Source: Pseudomonadota bacterium
GTDB taxonomy: Bacteria; Desulfobacterota; Desulfobacteria; Desulfobacterales; Desulfolunaceae
Reading direction: 5' to 3'
Length of the DNA stretch: 51,996 nt
Assembly (NCBI GenBank): GCA_018818835.1
Contig: JAHIRD010000131.1
Coordinates: 1 to 51,996, forward strand
Numbering within the stretch: position 1 is the first letter of the stretch; each line of letters starts with the position of its first letter. Shown piece by piece: positions 1-8,456 of this stretch. The position numbers were made by a program, and so were the translations under genes. Below the pieces are notes generated by a model. It ran no database searches. It saw only the letters and a program-made list of their open reading frames with translations, and was not told where the DNA came from.

Positions 1-1
1 A

Positions 2-79
2 CATATCGTTTTAATTGCCTTCATGGATTTCCCACGTCTCGTCATGGAAGCCTGTGAACGTATAAAAACAAGGGAATAA
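2..79 (+). CDS. 3' end of an unidentified gene (partial)
   Basis: An open frame enters from the left edge and ends at TAA 77-79, giving a 25-residue tail that ends in ACERIKTRE. Composition and the charged amphipathic end look like a real protein C-terminus, but the family cannot be named from so little. The following 376 bases are repeat-rich non-coding sequence, as expected downstream of a gene. It could be a chance frame. Confidence 0.3.
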   Translation, partial: HIVLIAFMDFPRLVMEACERIKTRE

Positions 80-455
80 TAGTTTTTTCTTTGTGATCTT
101 TGTGCCTCTGTGAGAAAAATTTATGAGCATCCCCCCAAGGGGGATGAGAACAGTTTGATGCCTACTATAAATGAGGTTGTTCTATAAGCATAAGCCACAG
201 AAAAAACGAATAAAAATTATATATTGCATGTAACTTCCAGCAAAAAAAACTAAATTTTACGAGATAGTAGCACAAAGAAGGTCAAAAGATTGTGACCATG
301 GCAGTCCTTGCCAGGGGCCAAATTTTTGAAACGTTTGATTCGTCGTCGCCAAGGCTATAGGGCATTATTTGCCTGTCCCCGTCAGTGAGCCTCGCGAACG
401 GGTTGTGAACACCTGTTTGATAGACAGGCACAGAGCTTCACCCATAGGAGTATGC
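80..455. repeat. Gene-free gap with dispersed intergenic repeats
   Basis: No gene is seen. Bases about 100-125 (TTTGTGCCTCTGTGAGAAAAATTT region) recur near 7843-7865 and in reverse near 5355-5372. Bases about 229-290 (TAACTTCCAGC, then TAAATTTTA, then GAGATAG) recur almost unchanged at 7760-7822. A short palindrome CCCCCCAAGGGGG lies at about 131-143. These are fragments of a repeat family scattered between operons in this window. Confidence 0.6.
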
Positions 456-860
456 TCATCTGGCATTCCGTTTGATCAAACTTTTGGTAATGGTGGCCCT
501 GGCAATGATTTTCCCCTGGACATGGGCTGAAACGTCGATAAAACACAGGGTCCGTCCCAATTTCAGGATGTTGGACTCCATGAAAACCTGGTCTCCCTGC
601 CTGGCCGGACGCATGACCGACACGTGGATGTCGTGGGTCACTGCGTCCTGATCATCGGCAAGAACACTGATAAGGCCCGCATAGGCACAGACATCCAGAA
701 GGGCATAGACCACACCGCCGTGCAGCACGCCTGTGGCGTTGATCAGATGATCCTTGACCATGAAGTCAAGGGAGCCTTTTCCCTTTGATGAGGCCATATG
801 ATCAATCCCAAGGTGTTTGTGTAGCGGAAGTTGCAAACTTTTTTCCAGTCGCTTATTCAT
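456..860 (-). CDS. PaaI/YdiI-type hotdog acyl-CoA thioesterase
   Basis: A single hotdog-fold protein of about 134 residues, the usual length for PaaI-type thioesterases. The family motif lies mid-protein: a GVLHGGVVYALLD segment where the HGG turn and the following Asp contribute to the active site. It probably hydrolyses acyl-CoA or aryl-CoA thioesters in the cytoplasm and recovers CoA from dead-end intermediates. The start at 860 is preferred because GGAG lies about six bases upstream. The in-frame ATG at 872 has no ribosome site, and that GGAG lies inside its first codons. The gene is transcribed away from the beta-oxidation operon at 1664. Family is clear; substrate is unknown. Confidence 0.8.
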   Translation of the reverse strand: MNKRLEKSLQLPLHKHLGIDHMASSKGKGSLDFMVKDHLINATGVLHGGVVYALLDVCAYAGLISVLADDQDAVTHDIHVSVMRPARQGDQVFMESNILKLGRTLCFIDVSAHVQGKIIARATITKSLIKRNAR

Positions 861-907
861 GAACCTCTCCATGTGATTGCAAAACAGGACGTTGGTCCTG
901 TCCGGGT

Positions 908-1141
908 TTATGTTTTTTTAATATGTTTCAGGGCATTGAGATACAAATCCTCGGTTTTTTTTCGTGCCCAGGGCGTCTTTCTCAGAAATTTCAGACTGGA
1001 CTTGACCGATGGATTGTTGCTGAAACATCGGATGTCGATGAGTCTGCCCAGCTGGTCCCATCCATAGTGTTCAACGAGAGTGTTCATGATCATTTCAAGG
1101 GTGATGCCGTGTAAGGGGTTCTTATCTTGGTGCTGACTCAT
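908..1141 (-). CDS. VF530-family (DUF2132) small DNA-binding protein
   Basis: A 77-residue protein starting MSQHQDKN. It carries the signature of the VF530/DUF2132 family: DPLHG-like NPLHGITLE near the start, [32 protein letters not shown] in two blocks, then a basic C-terminus. Members are small proteins with a DNA-binding-like fold and unsettled function. The start at 1141 is chosen because homologues begin just before this point and AGGGTGGG lies upstream. A 30-residue longer frame to 1231 has no family similarity. It lies 47 bases before the thioesterase and may share its transcript. Confidence 0.8.
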   Translation of the reverse strand: MSQHQDKNPLHGITLEMIMNTLVEHYGWDQLGRLIDIRCFSNNPSVKSSLKFLRKTPWARKKTEDLYLNALKHIKKT

Positions 1142-1325
1142 AAATCCCACCCTGTCCTTACTTGAAAAATGTGAGATGTCACTCAACGGGATAGACTTGG
1201 GCTTTTTACGAAAAATGGGGACGTATGGCAAGAACTCTTTTAACCGGAATACCTGTTGTCCCTTATCCTTTAAAAAATGTATTCACAGAATCGTTTGATT
1301 ATTTAGGACTGTTTTAATAGAATAT

Positions 1326-1386
1326 TGATGGCGTCGCCTATGGATCTTATTCCATAGCCATTCGGCGATTTTTTAAGAGTTCATCA
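1326..1386. repeat. Internally deleted copy of the TGATGGCGTCG inverted-repeat element
   Basis: Begins TGATGGCGTCG and ends GAGTTCATCA, with CCTATGGA and TCCATAGCCAT between. This matches the left tip joined directly to the right third of the full elements at 27577-27727 and 31073-31226, so it looks like a roughly 60-bp deletion derivative. Confidence 0.75.
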
Positions 1387-1522
1387 ATTGTGAACGTGAT
1401 TATTTTTTTTTATCAAGCCCACCCTCATCACCTGGGTTAAGCTGACGTGTGATGATTTTAATGTCCTGGGGTTTTAAAAAAGTCTTTATTGACGGTATTG
1501 TTTTGTTTACATCAATGAATTC

Positions 1523-1596
1523 CATCAAATGATAGAATTTATTGATTGACATTATAAAAGGCCTGTATTAAATCATACTCAATCAAATGATGGAAT
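1523..1596 (+). promoter_or_regulatory. Putative promoter and operator repeats of the MaoC-thiolase operon
   Basis: Two direct copies of ATCAAATGATRGAAT lie at 1523-1537 and 1582-1596, 59 bases apart. Between them are TTGATTGACA (1542-1551) and TATTAA (1566-1571), which read as a -35/-10 pair with an 18-base spacer if TTGATT is used. The arrangement suggests an operator flanking the promoter of the operon beginning at 1664. The regulator is unknown. The rest of the 1142-1663 gap holds only the deleted repeat element at 1326-1386. Confidence 0.4.
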
Positions 1597-1663
1597 AACT
1601 TGTTTGAGTGCCGGGTAAGCAGATTAAATGACCCTCGCGGTACAAGAAAAAAGGAGATAGACC

Positions 1664-2512
1664 ATGACGCTGAATAGGGATGCACTGGGTAAAACCATTG
1701 GACCTATCAAAAAGGACTATGTATGGAGAGATGTGGCCATCTATGCCCTGGGTGTGGGGGCGGGATACGATGACATTGAGTACTGCTGGGAGAAAAACCT
1801 CAAGGTTCTGCCCACCTTTTCCATTGCCTCGGTCTTTGAATTTTTCGGTCATGTGGGGATTAATTCCGGAATGAATCTGGCGGGTATTCTTCACGGGGAG
1901 CAAGAATTGATTTTTCATCGTCCCATACCCGTGGAAGGATCGCTGATCACCGAAGGCAGGATTTCCGGGTATTACGATAAAGGCGAGGGGAAAGGCGCAC
2001 TGGTTGTTGCAGAAAGTGATACCAGGGGATCTGATGGAGACCTATTGTTCACAAGTATTTTGACGGTTTTTTCCCGGTTTGACGGGGGCTTTGGGGGCGA
2101 GAATATATCCCGAAAAGAAAGGGTTTTACCGGACAGGAAACCGGATTTTGTGGTCATGGACACACCGTCAAAAAATCAGCCCCTGCTCTACAGGTTGTCA
2201 GGAGACCTTTTTGATATTCACGTGGATAAGGCATTCGCCGCCATGGCGGGTTTTGAACGGCCCATCATGCATGGCTTGTGCACCCTGGGCTTTGCCTGCC
2301 GTGCCCTGGTGAACAAGCTTGTTCCCGGTGAACCCTCAAAGGTGAGGCGTCTGGCCTGCCGTTTTTCCAAACCACTGTATCCAGGGACGCCCATCCGGAC
2401 CCTGATCTGGAAAATTGACGAAAAAACGGCCTTGTGGACAACGGAAAATATGGAAACAGGCGAACTTGCCATTTCCCAAGGACTGTTTGAATATGGAGAC
2501 GCACCGGTTTAA
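1664..2512 (+). CDS. MaoC-type enoyl-CoA hydratase 2 (double hotdog)
   Basis: 282 residues in two hotdog halves, like the hydratase 2 unit of peroxisomal multifunctional enzyme type 2. The C-terminal half has the hydratase 2 signature YRLSGD-x4-H followed by a GFERPIMHGLCTLG block. Asp181 and His186 sit where the catalytic pair lies. The Asn-Pro between them in most family members is replaced by Phe-Asp. It should add water to trans-2-enoyl-CoA to give the (3R)-hydroxyacyl-CoA. AAAGGAG precedes the ATG by six bases. First gene of a plus-strand operon with two acyl-CoA dehydrogenases, an MFE-2-like SDR and a thiolase. Hydratase family is secure; stereochemistry and substrate are inferred from the family. 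Confidence 0.88.
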   Translation: MTLNRDALGKTIGPIKKDYVWRDVAIYALGVGAGYDDIEYCWEKNLKVLPTFSIASVFEFFGHVGINSGMNLAGILHGEQELIFHRPIPVEGSLITEGRISGYYDKGEGKGALVVAESDTRGSDGDLLFTSILTVFSRFDGGFGGENISRKERVLPDRKPDFVVMDTPSKNQPLLYRLSGDLFDIHVDKAFAAMAGFERPIMHGLCTLGFACRALVNKLVPGEPSKVRRLACRFSKPLYPGTPIRTLIWKIDEKTALWTTENMETGELAISQGLFEYGDAPV

Positions 2513-2523
2513 GGAGAGGACAG

Positions 2524-3684
2524 ATGCTGGAATTCAACACATCGCAAAAACAGATTCAAAAAGCTGTACGTGCCTTTGCAAAGGGCGAATTTGATAAAGA
2601 AAAGGTTCTTGAACTCGACAAAAGCGGCGACTATCCCCAGGATCTTTATGTCAAAGCAGCAGACCTGGGATTGATTGGAATCCATTTCCCCGAAGACTAT
2701 TCCGGCGGAGGTATGGGACTCTTTGAACAGGCTTTGGTGGCTGAAGAGATGTGTGCTGTGGACTCGAGTCTTGGTATCACCCTGGGCATGGCCAGTTACG
2801 GGGCTGAATTCATTCTGCGTTTTGGCAGTCCTGATCAGAAAAAGGCTTTGTTGCCGGGTGTGGCCGAAGGTCGCTTTCGTTGCGGTTCCGCCATCACAGA
2901 ACCTGGAAACGGATACGATATTTCGAAAATCAGCACCGTGGCCGTGAAAAACAAGGGGAATTACACCATCACGGGACGGAAAACCCATGTGGTCAATGGC
3001 GGGAATGCCGGGTTCTATATGGTATTGTGCCAGACGGATCCGACCACTGTGCCTCTAACCTCGGGATTTTCTCTGTTTATCGTTGAGGCGGAGAAAAAAG
3101 GTGTCACTGTGGAATCAAGCGGACAGCGTCTGGGCTTGAATATGCTTTCCTCAGCAACGCTTGATTTCGACTCGGTGGAGGTTCCGTCCACCAACCTCAT
3201 CGGCGATTTGGGCAAAGGATACGATTATGTCCAGGCATTTCTTATGGAAAGCAGGATGCTGGCTGCTGCCCAGGCTGTGGGGCTGGCAAGGGGTGCCTAC
3301 GAACGGGCTCTTGCCCATATCAAGGCCAGGGAACAGTTTAATCGACCCATTGCGGCGTTTCAGGCTCTGCGCCACAAAATCGCTGATATGGCCACCACAA
3401 TCACGCTGGCCCGTCTGGTTACCTATGATGCGGCCCGGCGCTTTGATTTGAACATTTGCGACGCTTCCACGGCCTGTCTTGCCAAGACAGCTGCCTGCAA
3501 GGCAGCCATGACGGTCAGTGATGATGCGGTCCAGCTTCTTGGTGGTTACGGTTACATGAGAGAATACGAGGTGGAACATTTTTACAGGGACGCCAAGATG
3601 CTTGAAGTCCGGGATGGAAGTCCGTATCTGCTTAAGGACATCATCGCCGACTCGGAAATCGGAAAACTTAAAGCCAGAAAATAA
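2524..3684 (+). CDS. Acyl-CoA dehydrogenase with Asp at the usual catalytic Glu position
   Basis: 386 residues, normal length for the FAD-dependent acyl-CoA dehydrogenase family: helical N-domain, beta-barrel with an ITEP motif near 124-127, and a C-terminal helical domain with the QLLGGYGY segment near 337-344. It takes two hydrogens from an acyl-CoA and passes electrons to electron-transfer flavoprotein. In most members the base is Glu in an IYEGT motif after RDAK. Here RDAK is followed by MLEVRDGS, putting Asp364 at that place. From memory, Asp-type bases occur in cyclohexane-ring acyl-CoA dehydrogenases, so a cyclic or unusual substrate is possible. Eleven bases separate it from the MaoC gene; GGAGAGG precedes the start. 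Confidence 0.88.
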   Translation: MLEFNTSQKQIQKAVRAFAKGEFDKEKVLELDKSGDYPQDLYVKAADLGLIGIHFPEDYSGGGMGLFEQALVAEEMCAVDSSLGITLGMASYGAEFILRFGSPDQKKALLPGVAEGRFRCGSAITEPGNGYDISKISTVAVKNKGNYTITGRKTHVVNGGNAGFYMVLCQTDPTTVPLTSGFSLFIVEAEKKGVTVESSGQRLGLNMLSSATLDFDSVEVPSTNLIGDLGKGYDYVQAFLMESRMLAAAQAVGLARGAYERALAHIKAREQFNRPIAAFQALRHKIADMATTITLARLVTYDAARRFDLNICDASTACLAKTAACKAAMTVSDDAVQLLGGYGYMREYEVEHFYRDAKMLEVRDGSPYLLKDIIADSEIGKLKARK

Positions 3685-3715
3685 TCATCCGTCATGCAAA
3701 AAGGAGAGGGTATTT

Positions 3716-4861
3716 ATGAATATACTCAACTATACGGAAGAACATCAGGCCTTTCGCGAAAGGTTTCGGGCCTTTATTGAAACCCAGGTGCTGCCCCATG
3801 CAGAGACCTGGGAAAAGGACCATTTTGTGCCCAGAGACGTGTGGCGTGCCATGGGCCGGGAAGGCTTTTTGTGTACCTCTGTGGCAAAGGAATATGGCGG
3901 TTTGGGCGGCGATTTTATCTATTCGGCCATTGTATGTGAGGAAATGGCTTCGTCCATGCAAACCGGTCTTGCCCCAACCCTCCACAGCGATGTGGTGGTG
4001 CCCTATATCGACGAATACGGATCACTTGAGCAGAAAAAGAAATACCTTCCCGGCTGTGTGACCGGTGACATTGTCACGGCCATCGCCATGACAGAGCCTG
4101 ATGCAGGTAGCGATCTCACATCCATGCGGACCACGGCTGTTGACCATGGGGATCACATTATCCTGTCCGGTTCGAAAACCTTTATCTCCTGCGGAATCCA
4201 TGCCGATCTCGCGGTGGTTGCCGCCCGGAATCCCGAGATTGAAGATCCGTACGCCGGCATGTCCCTGTACCTCGTCGAAGCCGGGACCCCTGGTTTTGAA
4301 AAAGGGAAAAAACTGGACAAGATGGGTTGGCACAGCCAGGACACAGCCGAGCTGTTTTTCAATGACTGCCGCATACCCAAAGAAAATCAGCTGGGGGAAA
4401 AGGGTTTTGGTTTTCTGATGCTGGTGGGAAAACTTCAGCAGGAACGCCTGTGTTGTTCCATGGGTGCGGTATATGGAGCGGAAATGTGCATGAAGGTGAT
4501 CATGGATTATTGCAGGGACACCACAGACGCATCTGAAAAACCCCTTTCAAAATTTCAGGCCATCCAGTTTGATTTGGTTGAAATGCTGACAGAGGTCAAG
4601 CTGGGGCGAACATTTCTGGACAAACTCATTGCCGACCACATGGAAGGGCTGGATGTCAAAGCCGAAACATCCATGGCCAAATACTGGACAACGGATATGG
4701 CCAACAGGGTTTTGGGAAAAAGCCTTACGATCATGGGCGAATACGGAACCCTTGAGGAAAATCCACTGGTCCAGGGCTGGCGGGACATGCGGGTGACCTC
4801 CATTTTTGCAGGCACCAATGAAATCATGAAGTATATCGTCGCCAAATTGATGCATCTCTGA
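3716..4861 (+). CDS. Acyl-CoA dehydrogenase, long-chain/isovaleryl catalytic type
   Basis: 381 residues starting MNILNYTEEH after AAGGAGAGGG. An upstream extension of the frame overlaps the previous gene and is rejected. Family marks are AMTEPDAGSD near 124-133 and FAGTNEIM near the C-terminus. The usual C-terminal catalytic Glu is Ala (FAGT). The alternative base of long-chain and isovaleryl enzymes, a Glu on helix G, is present as Glu243 in LQQERL. It is therefore expected to be active on long or branched acyl-CoA. It pairs with the preceding, differently built dehydrogenase in the same operon, so the two probably act on different chain lengths or positions. Confidence 0.9.
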   Translation: MNILNYTEEHQAFRERFRAFIETQVLPHAETWEKDHFVPRDVWRAMGREGFLCTSVAKEYGGLGGDFIYSAIVCEEMASSMQTGLAPTLHSDVVVPYIDEYGSLEQKKKYLPGCVTGDIVTAIAMTEPDAGSDLTSMRTTAVDHGDHIILSGSKTFISCGIHADLAVVAARNPEIEDPYAGMSLYLVEAGTPGFEKGKKLDKMGWHSQDTAELFFNDCRIPKENQLGEKGFGFLMLVGKLQQERLCCSMGAVYGAEMCMKVIMDYCRDTTDASEKPLSKFQAIQFDLVEMLTEVKLGRTFLDKLIADHMEGLDVKAETSMAKYWTTDMANRVLGKSLTIMGEYGTLEENPLVQGWRDMRVTSIFAGTNEIMKYIVAKLMHL

Positions 4862-5422
4862 TGTTTGCCACCCGCACCATTTGGTCGCTCAAGAACACGA
4901 AGAGCAACGCGCGGCAAAGCCACAACCAAAAATCAGGTCTCTCACGGAGGCACAAAGAACACGGAGTGAGATCATCGCACGGAGGGGCACGATGCGTCGT
5001 ACCCGTGCTTGCATCTCGACAGCGGACATTTGACTCATCCCAAAATTCATGTTTGGGGCCCCCGGCAGGGATAATCTTTTGCCCTTCTTCGTGGTTAAAC
5101 CGTTTTTTTATTTCGTTTCCAGGCAAAGCCTTGAAACTTAACTTTTTTTTTCATCATGAACGTCATGCTCTTGGTAAACTTGTTTTTTATTTTGTTAAAC
5201 CACCCGTTCGCGTTGCTCACTGAAGGACACGAAGAGCACGAAGAAAAACATGCCTCCGGTGGCCCGCTCCCCGCCTTCGCGGGGACAAGCTTTAAAAAGC
5301 TGGTCAACAGGATAGAAATTGAGCGCGAGTATGTTTTAACTGAGGGGAGTGCTCATAAATTTTTCTCACAGAGACACTAAGATCACTAAAACACTCTAAA
5401 CACATAAACAAGGAGACGGGCC
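4862..5422. repeat. Gap within the catabolic operon filled with degenerate dispersed repeats
   Basis: No convincing gene. Bases about 4888-4975 (CGAAGAGCAACGCGCGGCAA, then CACAA and TCTCTCACGGAGGCACAAAG) match 7650-7725. Bases about 5100-5200 (TTTCCAGGCAAAGCC, then CATGCTCTTGGTAAACTTGT) match 49545-49580 and 49640-49685. Bases 5198-5260 (CCACCCGTTCGCG, CTCACTGAAGG, CGAAGAGCACGAAG) match 49356-49400, 49689-49735 and 51157-51205. The end near 5355-5372 is a reverse copy of the CTGTGAGAAAAATTTATG piece at 112-125. AAGGAGACGGG at the right end is the ribosome site of the SDR gene. Confidence 0.65.
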
Positions 5423-6331
5423 ATGGACGATATCAGATTTGACGGACGGGTTGCCATAGTAACAGGTGCAGGTGCCGGACTTGGAAGAACCTATGCCCTT
5501 GCACTGGCCGAAAAGGGGGCCATGGTGGTTGTCAATGATCTGGGTGGCGCCCCTGACGGTTCAGGTGCAAGTAACCGTGCTGCGGATGAGGTTGTTGCGG
5601 ACATTCTTGACGCCGGGGGCAAGGCCGTTGCCAATTACGACAGCGTGGCCACGAAACAGGGTGGTGATAATATCGTAAAGACAGCTGTGGACGCCTTTGG
5701 GAAGGTGGATATCCTGATCAATAACGCCGGCATACTCCGTGATAAAAGCTTTTTGAAATTAGAAGAAGCCGAATGGGATATCGTTCTTGCCGTTCACCTT
5801 AAAGGCGCATTCAATGTAGCCCAGCCCGCCTTTAAAATCATGAAGGAAAACAGCTATGGGCGAATCATTAATACGGCATCAGGAGCAGGGTTGTACGGGA
5901 ACTTCGGCCAGGTCAACTATTGTGCGGCCAAGATGGGTCTGGTGGGACTGATGAACAACATATGCATCGAAGGAGCCAGGTACAACATCCTGTGCAACGC
6001 CATTGCCCCTATTGCAGCATCGCGCCTGACCAAGGATGTTCTCCCACCCTCGATCTGTGAGAAACTCAAGCCTGAATTTGTCACCCCCTTGGTTCTTTAC
6101 CTGGTCTCGGAACAGAACACCGACTCGAAAATGATTTTCAACTGCGCGGCAGGCTGGTTTAGTCGAACTGAAATTCTTTGTGCACCGGGAATCTGTCTGG
6201 GTGATGGCAAGCGACCTGTCAAGGCTGAAGAAGTGCGGGATAATTGGGCCGCGATCACCAGCATGGAGCAGGGCAGGCCCCTTGCCAATATCACAGAATC
6301 CTTCGGATTTTTAGGATCCATTCTGTCATAA
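5423..6331 (+). CDS. SDR dehydrogenase of the MFE-2 / 17beta-HSD type 4 kind
   Basis: 302 residues. The Rossmann motif TGAGAGLGR lies at 14-22, NNAG at 100-103, Ser153 in TASGAG, and Tyr166-x3-Lys170 complete the SDR catalytic set. The length, the FDGRVAIVTGAG start and the VNDLGG stretch after beta-2 are those of the (3R)-hydroxyacyl-CoA dehydrogenase domain of peroxisomal multifunctional enzyme type 2. It should oxidise (3R)-hydroxyacyl-CoA to 3-oxoacyl-CoA with NAD+. This matches the MaoC hydratase at 1664. The cytoplasmic enzyme stands 561 bases after the dehydrogenases and 70 before the thiolase. Exact substrate unknown. Confidence 0.87.
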   Translation: MDDIRFDGRVAIVTGAGAGLGRTYALALAEKGAMVVVNDLGGAPDGSGASNRAADEVVADILDAGGKAVANYDSVATKQGGDNIVKTAVDAFGKVDILINNAGILRDKSFLKLEEAEWDIVLAVHLKGAFNVAQPAFKIMKENSYGRIINTASGAGLYGNFGQVNYCAAKMGLVGLMNNICIEGARYNILCNAIAPIAASRLTKDVLPPSICEKLKPEFVTPLVLYLVSEQNTDSKMIFNCAAGWFSRTEILCAPGICLGDGKRPVKAEEVRDNWAAITSMEQGRPLANITESFGFLGSILS

Positions 6332-6401
6332 ATTTGATCAGGTGAAATCATCTTCAGATGAAACGATAACAAAAAATTTATAAGCGATAGGGGGCAGTCA
6401 C

Positions 6402-7583
6402 ATGGAAAATGTCAATGTAATCGGAGTAGGAATGACAAAGTTCACCACGCCCAAGGCAGGGATACCCTATACAATCATGGGAGTGGAAGCCGCCAGAGAT
6501 GCCTTGAAAGACGCCGGAATTGATTTCCGTGATGTCAAGCAGGCGTATACGGGATGGGTTTATGCAGACAGTTGCGCCGGGGAAAAAGTTCTTTATGAGA
6601 TCGGCATGACAGGGATTCCCATTTTCAATGTGAACAACAACTGCTCCACCGGATCCAATGCCTTGTATCTGGCCCGTCAAGCCGTGGCATACGGTGTGGC
6701 CGATTGCGTCATGGCTCTGGGCTTCGAGCAGATGGCACCCGGAGCCCTGGGAATGACCTTTACCGATCGTCCTGCCCCTTTGGAGAATTTCTTTGTCAAA
6801 TTAAACGAGGTCTATCCCCTCAGTGCAACAGCCCCGCCCGCAGCCCAGCTATTCGGAGGTGCCGGAATGGAGCATATGGACAAATACGGAACAAAACCCG
6901 AAACCTTCGGAAAGATCTCGGTCAAAGCTCGGAAACATGCGGAACATAACGAGCGGGCCGTTTTCAGAAATCTTCTGACCCTGGAAGAGGTCATGGCCTC
7001 ACCCCACCAGTATGGCCCACTCACCCGTTTCCAGTGTTGTCCGCCCACATGTGGTGCTGCGGCCGCCATCGTATGCAACGATGCCTATGCAACGCGTCAT
7101 GGGATCACTCCCTCGGTCTATATCGCAGGTCAATCCATGACAACGGATTTCCAAGGCACCTATACCGCCAAAAGTCCCATGATCATTGCTGGCTATGAGA
7201 TGACAGCCATGGCGTCAAAAGAGGTGTATGAACAGGCCGGAATCGGACCCGACGAGGTGGATGTGGTGGAACTCCACGACTGTTTCACGGCCAATGAACT
7301 GATCACCTACGAAGGCCTGGGCCTTACCCCCGAAGGCACAGCCGAACAATTTATCAATGATGGTCAGAACACCTACGGCGGCAAAGTCGTCACCAACCCC
7401 TCGGGCGGCCTCCTGTCCAAAGGCCATCCCCTGGGCGCCACCGGCCTTGCCCAATGCGCCGAATTGGTCTGGCAACTTCGCGGCACGGCAGGGGTCCGCC
7501 AGGTCCCGAATGCCAAAATCGGACTTCAACACAATATCGGTCTCGGAGGCGCCGCCGTGGTGACCATGTATCGCAGTTATTGA
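6402..7583 (+). CDS. SCP2-type thiolase (acetyl-CoA acyltransferase)
   Basis: 393 residues of the SCP2/SCPx thiolase branch. The nucleophile is Cys81 in NNNCSTG. The HDCF motif is followed by TANELITYEGLG. The C-terminal active-site loop reads NPSGGLLSKGHPLGATG, and a glycine-rich end follows. All usual catalytic elements are present, so it should cleave 3-oxoacyl-CoA with CoA to give acetyl- or propionyl-CoA. It closes the beta-oxidation spiral begun at 1664. It contrasts with the Cys-less relative at 11381. Start follows a GGGGG ribosome site. Confidence 0.9.
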   Translation: MENVNVIGVGMTKFTTPKAGIPYTIMGVEAARDALKDAGIDFRDVKQAYTGWVYADSCAGEKVLYEIGMTGIPIFNVNNNCSTGSNALYLARQAVAYGVADCVMALGFEQMAPGALGMTFTDRPAPLENFFVKLNEVYPLSATAPPAAQLFGGAGMEHMDKYGTKPETFGKISVKARKHAEHNERAVFRNLLTLEEVMASPHQYGPLTRFQCCPPTCGAAAAIVCNDAYATRHGITPSVYIAGQSMTTDFQGTYTAKSPMIIAGYEMTAMASKEVYEQAGIGPDEVDVVELHDCFTANELITYEGLGLTPEGTAEQFINDGQNTYGGKVVTNPSGGLLSKGHPLGATGLAQCAELVWQLRGTAGVRQVPNAKIGLQHNIGLGGAAVVTMYRSY

Positions 7584-7932
7584 TGTGGACAACACAAAAA
7601 AAAATATGGCAACACCGCCATGGTGGAAAAAAAATAAAACAATTTTAACTACGAAGAACACAGCGCGGCAAAGCCACAATCAAAAAGCCTTGTCTCTCAC
7701 GGAGGCACAAAGAGCACGAAGAAAAACAAATAATTTTAGTTTGTTATTTGTTTATGATTTTAACTTCCAGCAAATAAAACTAAATTTTATGAGATAGAAG
7801 CACGGAGAAGGGCAAAAGTTTTTTTACCTTTAACTTTACCTTTACCTTTGTGAGAAAAAATTTATGAACGACGAAAACAGCTCCGCCCCAAACTCCATGC
7901 ATCCGTCAGTTGGGGGTAAATTTCAAATAATA
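7584..7932. repeat. Gene-free gap with dispersed repeats
   Basis: No gene. Bases 7650-7730 (CGAAGAACACAGCGCGGCAA, AGCCACAA, CTCTCACGGAGGCACAAAGA) match 4888-4975. Bases 7760-7822 (TAACTTCCAGC, TAAATTTTATGAGATAGAAG) match 229-290. Bases 7843-7865 match about 107-125. Confidence 0.65.
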
Positions 7933-8454
7933 TCAGTATTTTCCGGCATTTTTAAGAGCAGCTTCGATTGTAATAAGCGGAATAAGAAGAGTTAAGGGCG
8001 CATCCAGCAGCGGTATTGCACCATAGTGGGCATACCATCCGGCCACATTTTCATTTTTTGCATCAATAACAAGCACCACGCCGCCGATTTCTTTAGATGC
8101 CAATAAACAGCGTCTACCCGCTGCGAGAAGGAGCTGGCCGCCAATTCCCTGACCTTGACGTTTGAGATCCACAGCCAATCGCACCAGACGGAAGCCAGGA
8201 ACATCATGGTGCGGAAGTCTTCGACGTATGATCGCCGGTGTTCTGGCATAGTCAACAGAGGCGGGGCTTAAACTATAGTAGCCGAGAAGTGTTTTATTGT
8301 CGACATCGTCGATGGCAAGGAATGTTTTCGCTCCACCCAGCTCGTGGCTCTTTCGTGCATAACGACGCAAGAATACATTCAGTACTTCTTCTCCGCAATC
8401 AAAGGCTTCCCGGTCATGCTGCTTGGTGATCGACTCTTCGTGCCATGCTCTCAC
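7933..8454 (-). CDS. tacT: GNAT-family acetyltransferase toxin, TacT-like
   Basis: 173 residues with the GNAT fold: a central LVRLAVDLKRQGQGIGGQLL block holds the acetyl-CoA-binding RQGQGIG loop, followed by WYAHYGA. It lies two bases after a DUF1778 antitoxin gene, the standard order for TacAT/AtaRT pairs. Such toxins acetylate the amino group of aminoacyl-tRNA and stop translation when the antitoxin is lost. The assignment rests on fold motif plus partner; which tRNA is modified cannot be seen. It lies in a visibly A+T-rich island with a second toxin-antitoxin pair, consistent with transfer. Confidence 0.85.
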   Translation of the reverse strand: MRAWHEESITKQHDREAFDCGEEVLNVFLRRYARKSHELGGAKTFLAIDDVDNKTLLGYYSLSPASVDYARTPAIIRRRLPHHDVPGFRLVRLAVDLKRQGQGIGGQLLLAAGRRCLLASKEIGGVVLVIDAKNENVAGWYAHYGAIPLLDAPLTLLIPLITIEAALKNAGKY

Positions 8455-8456
8455 CC

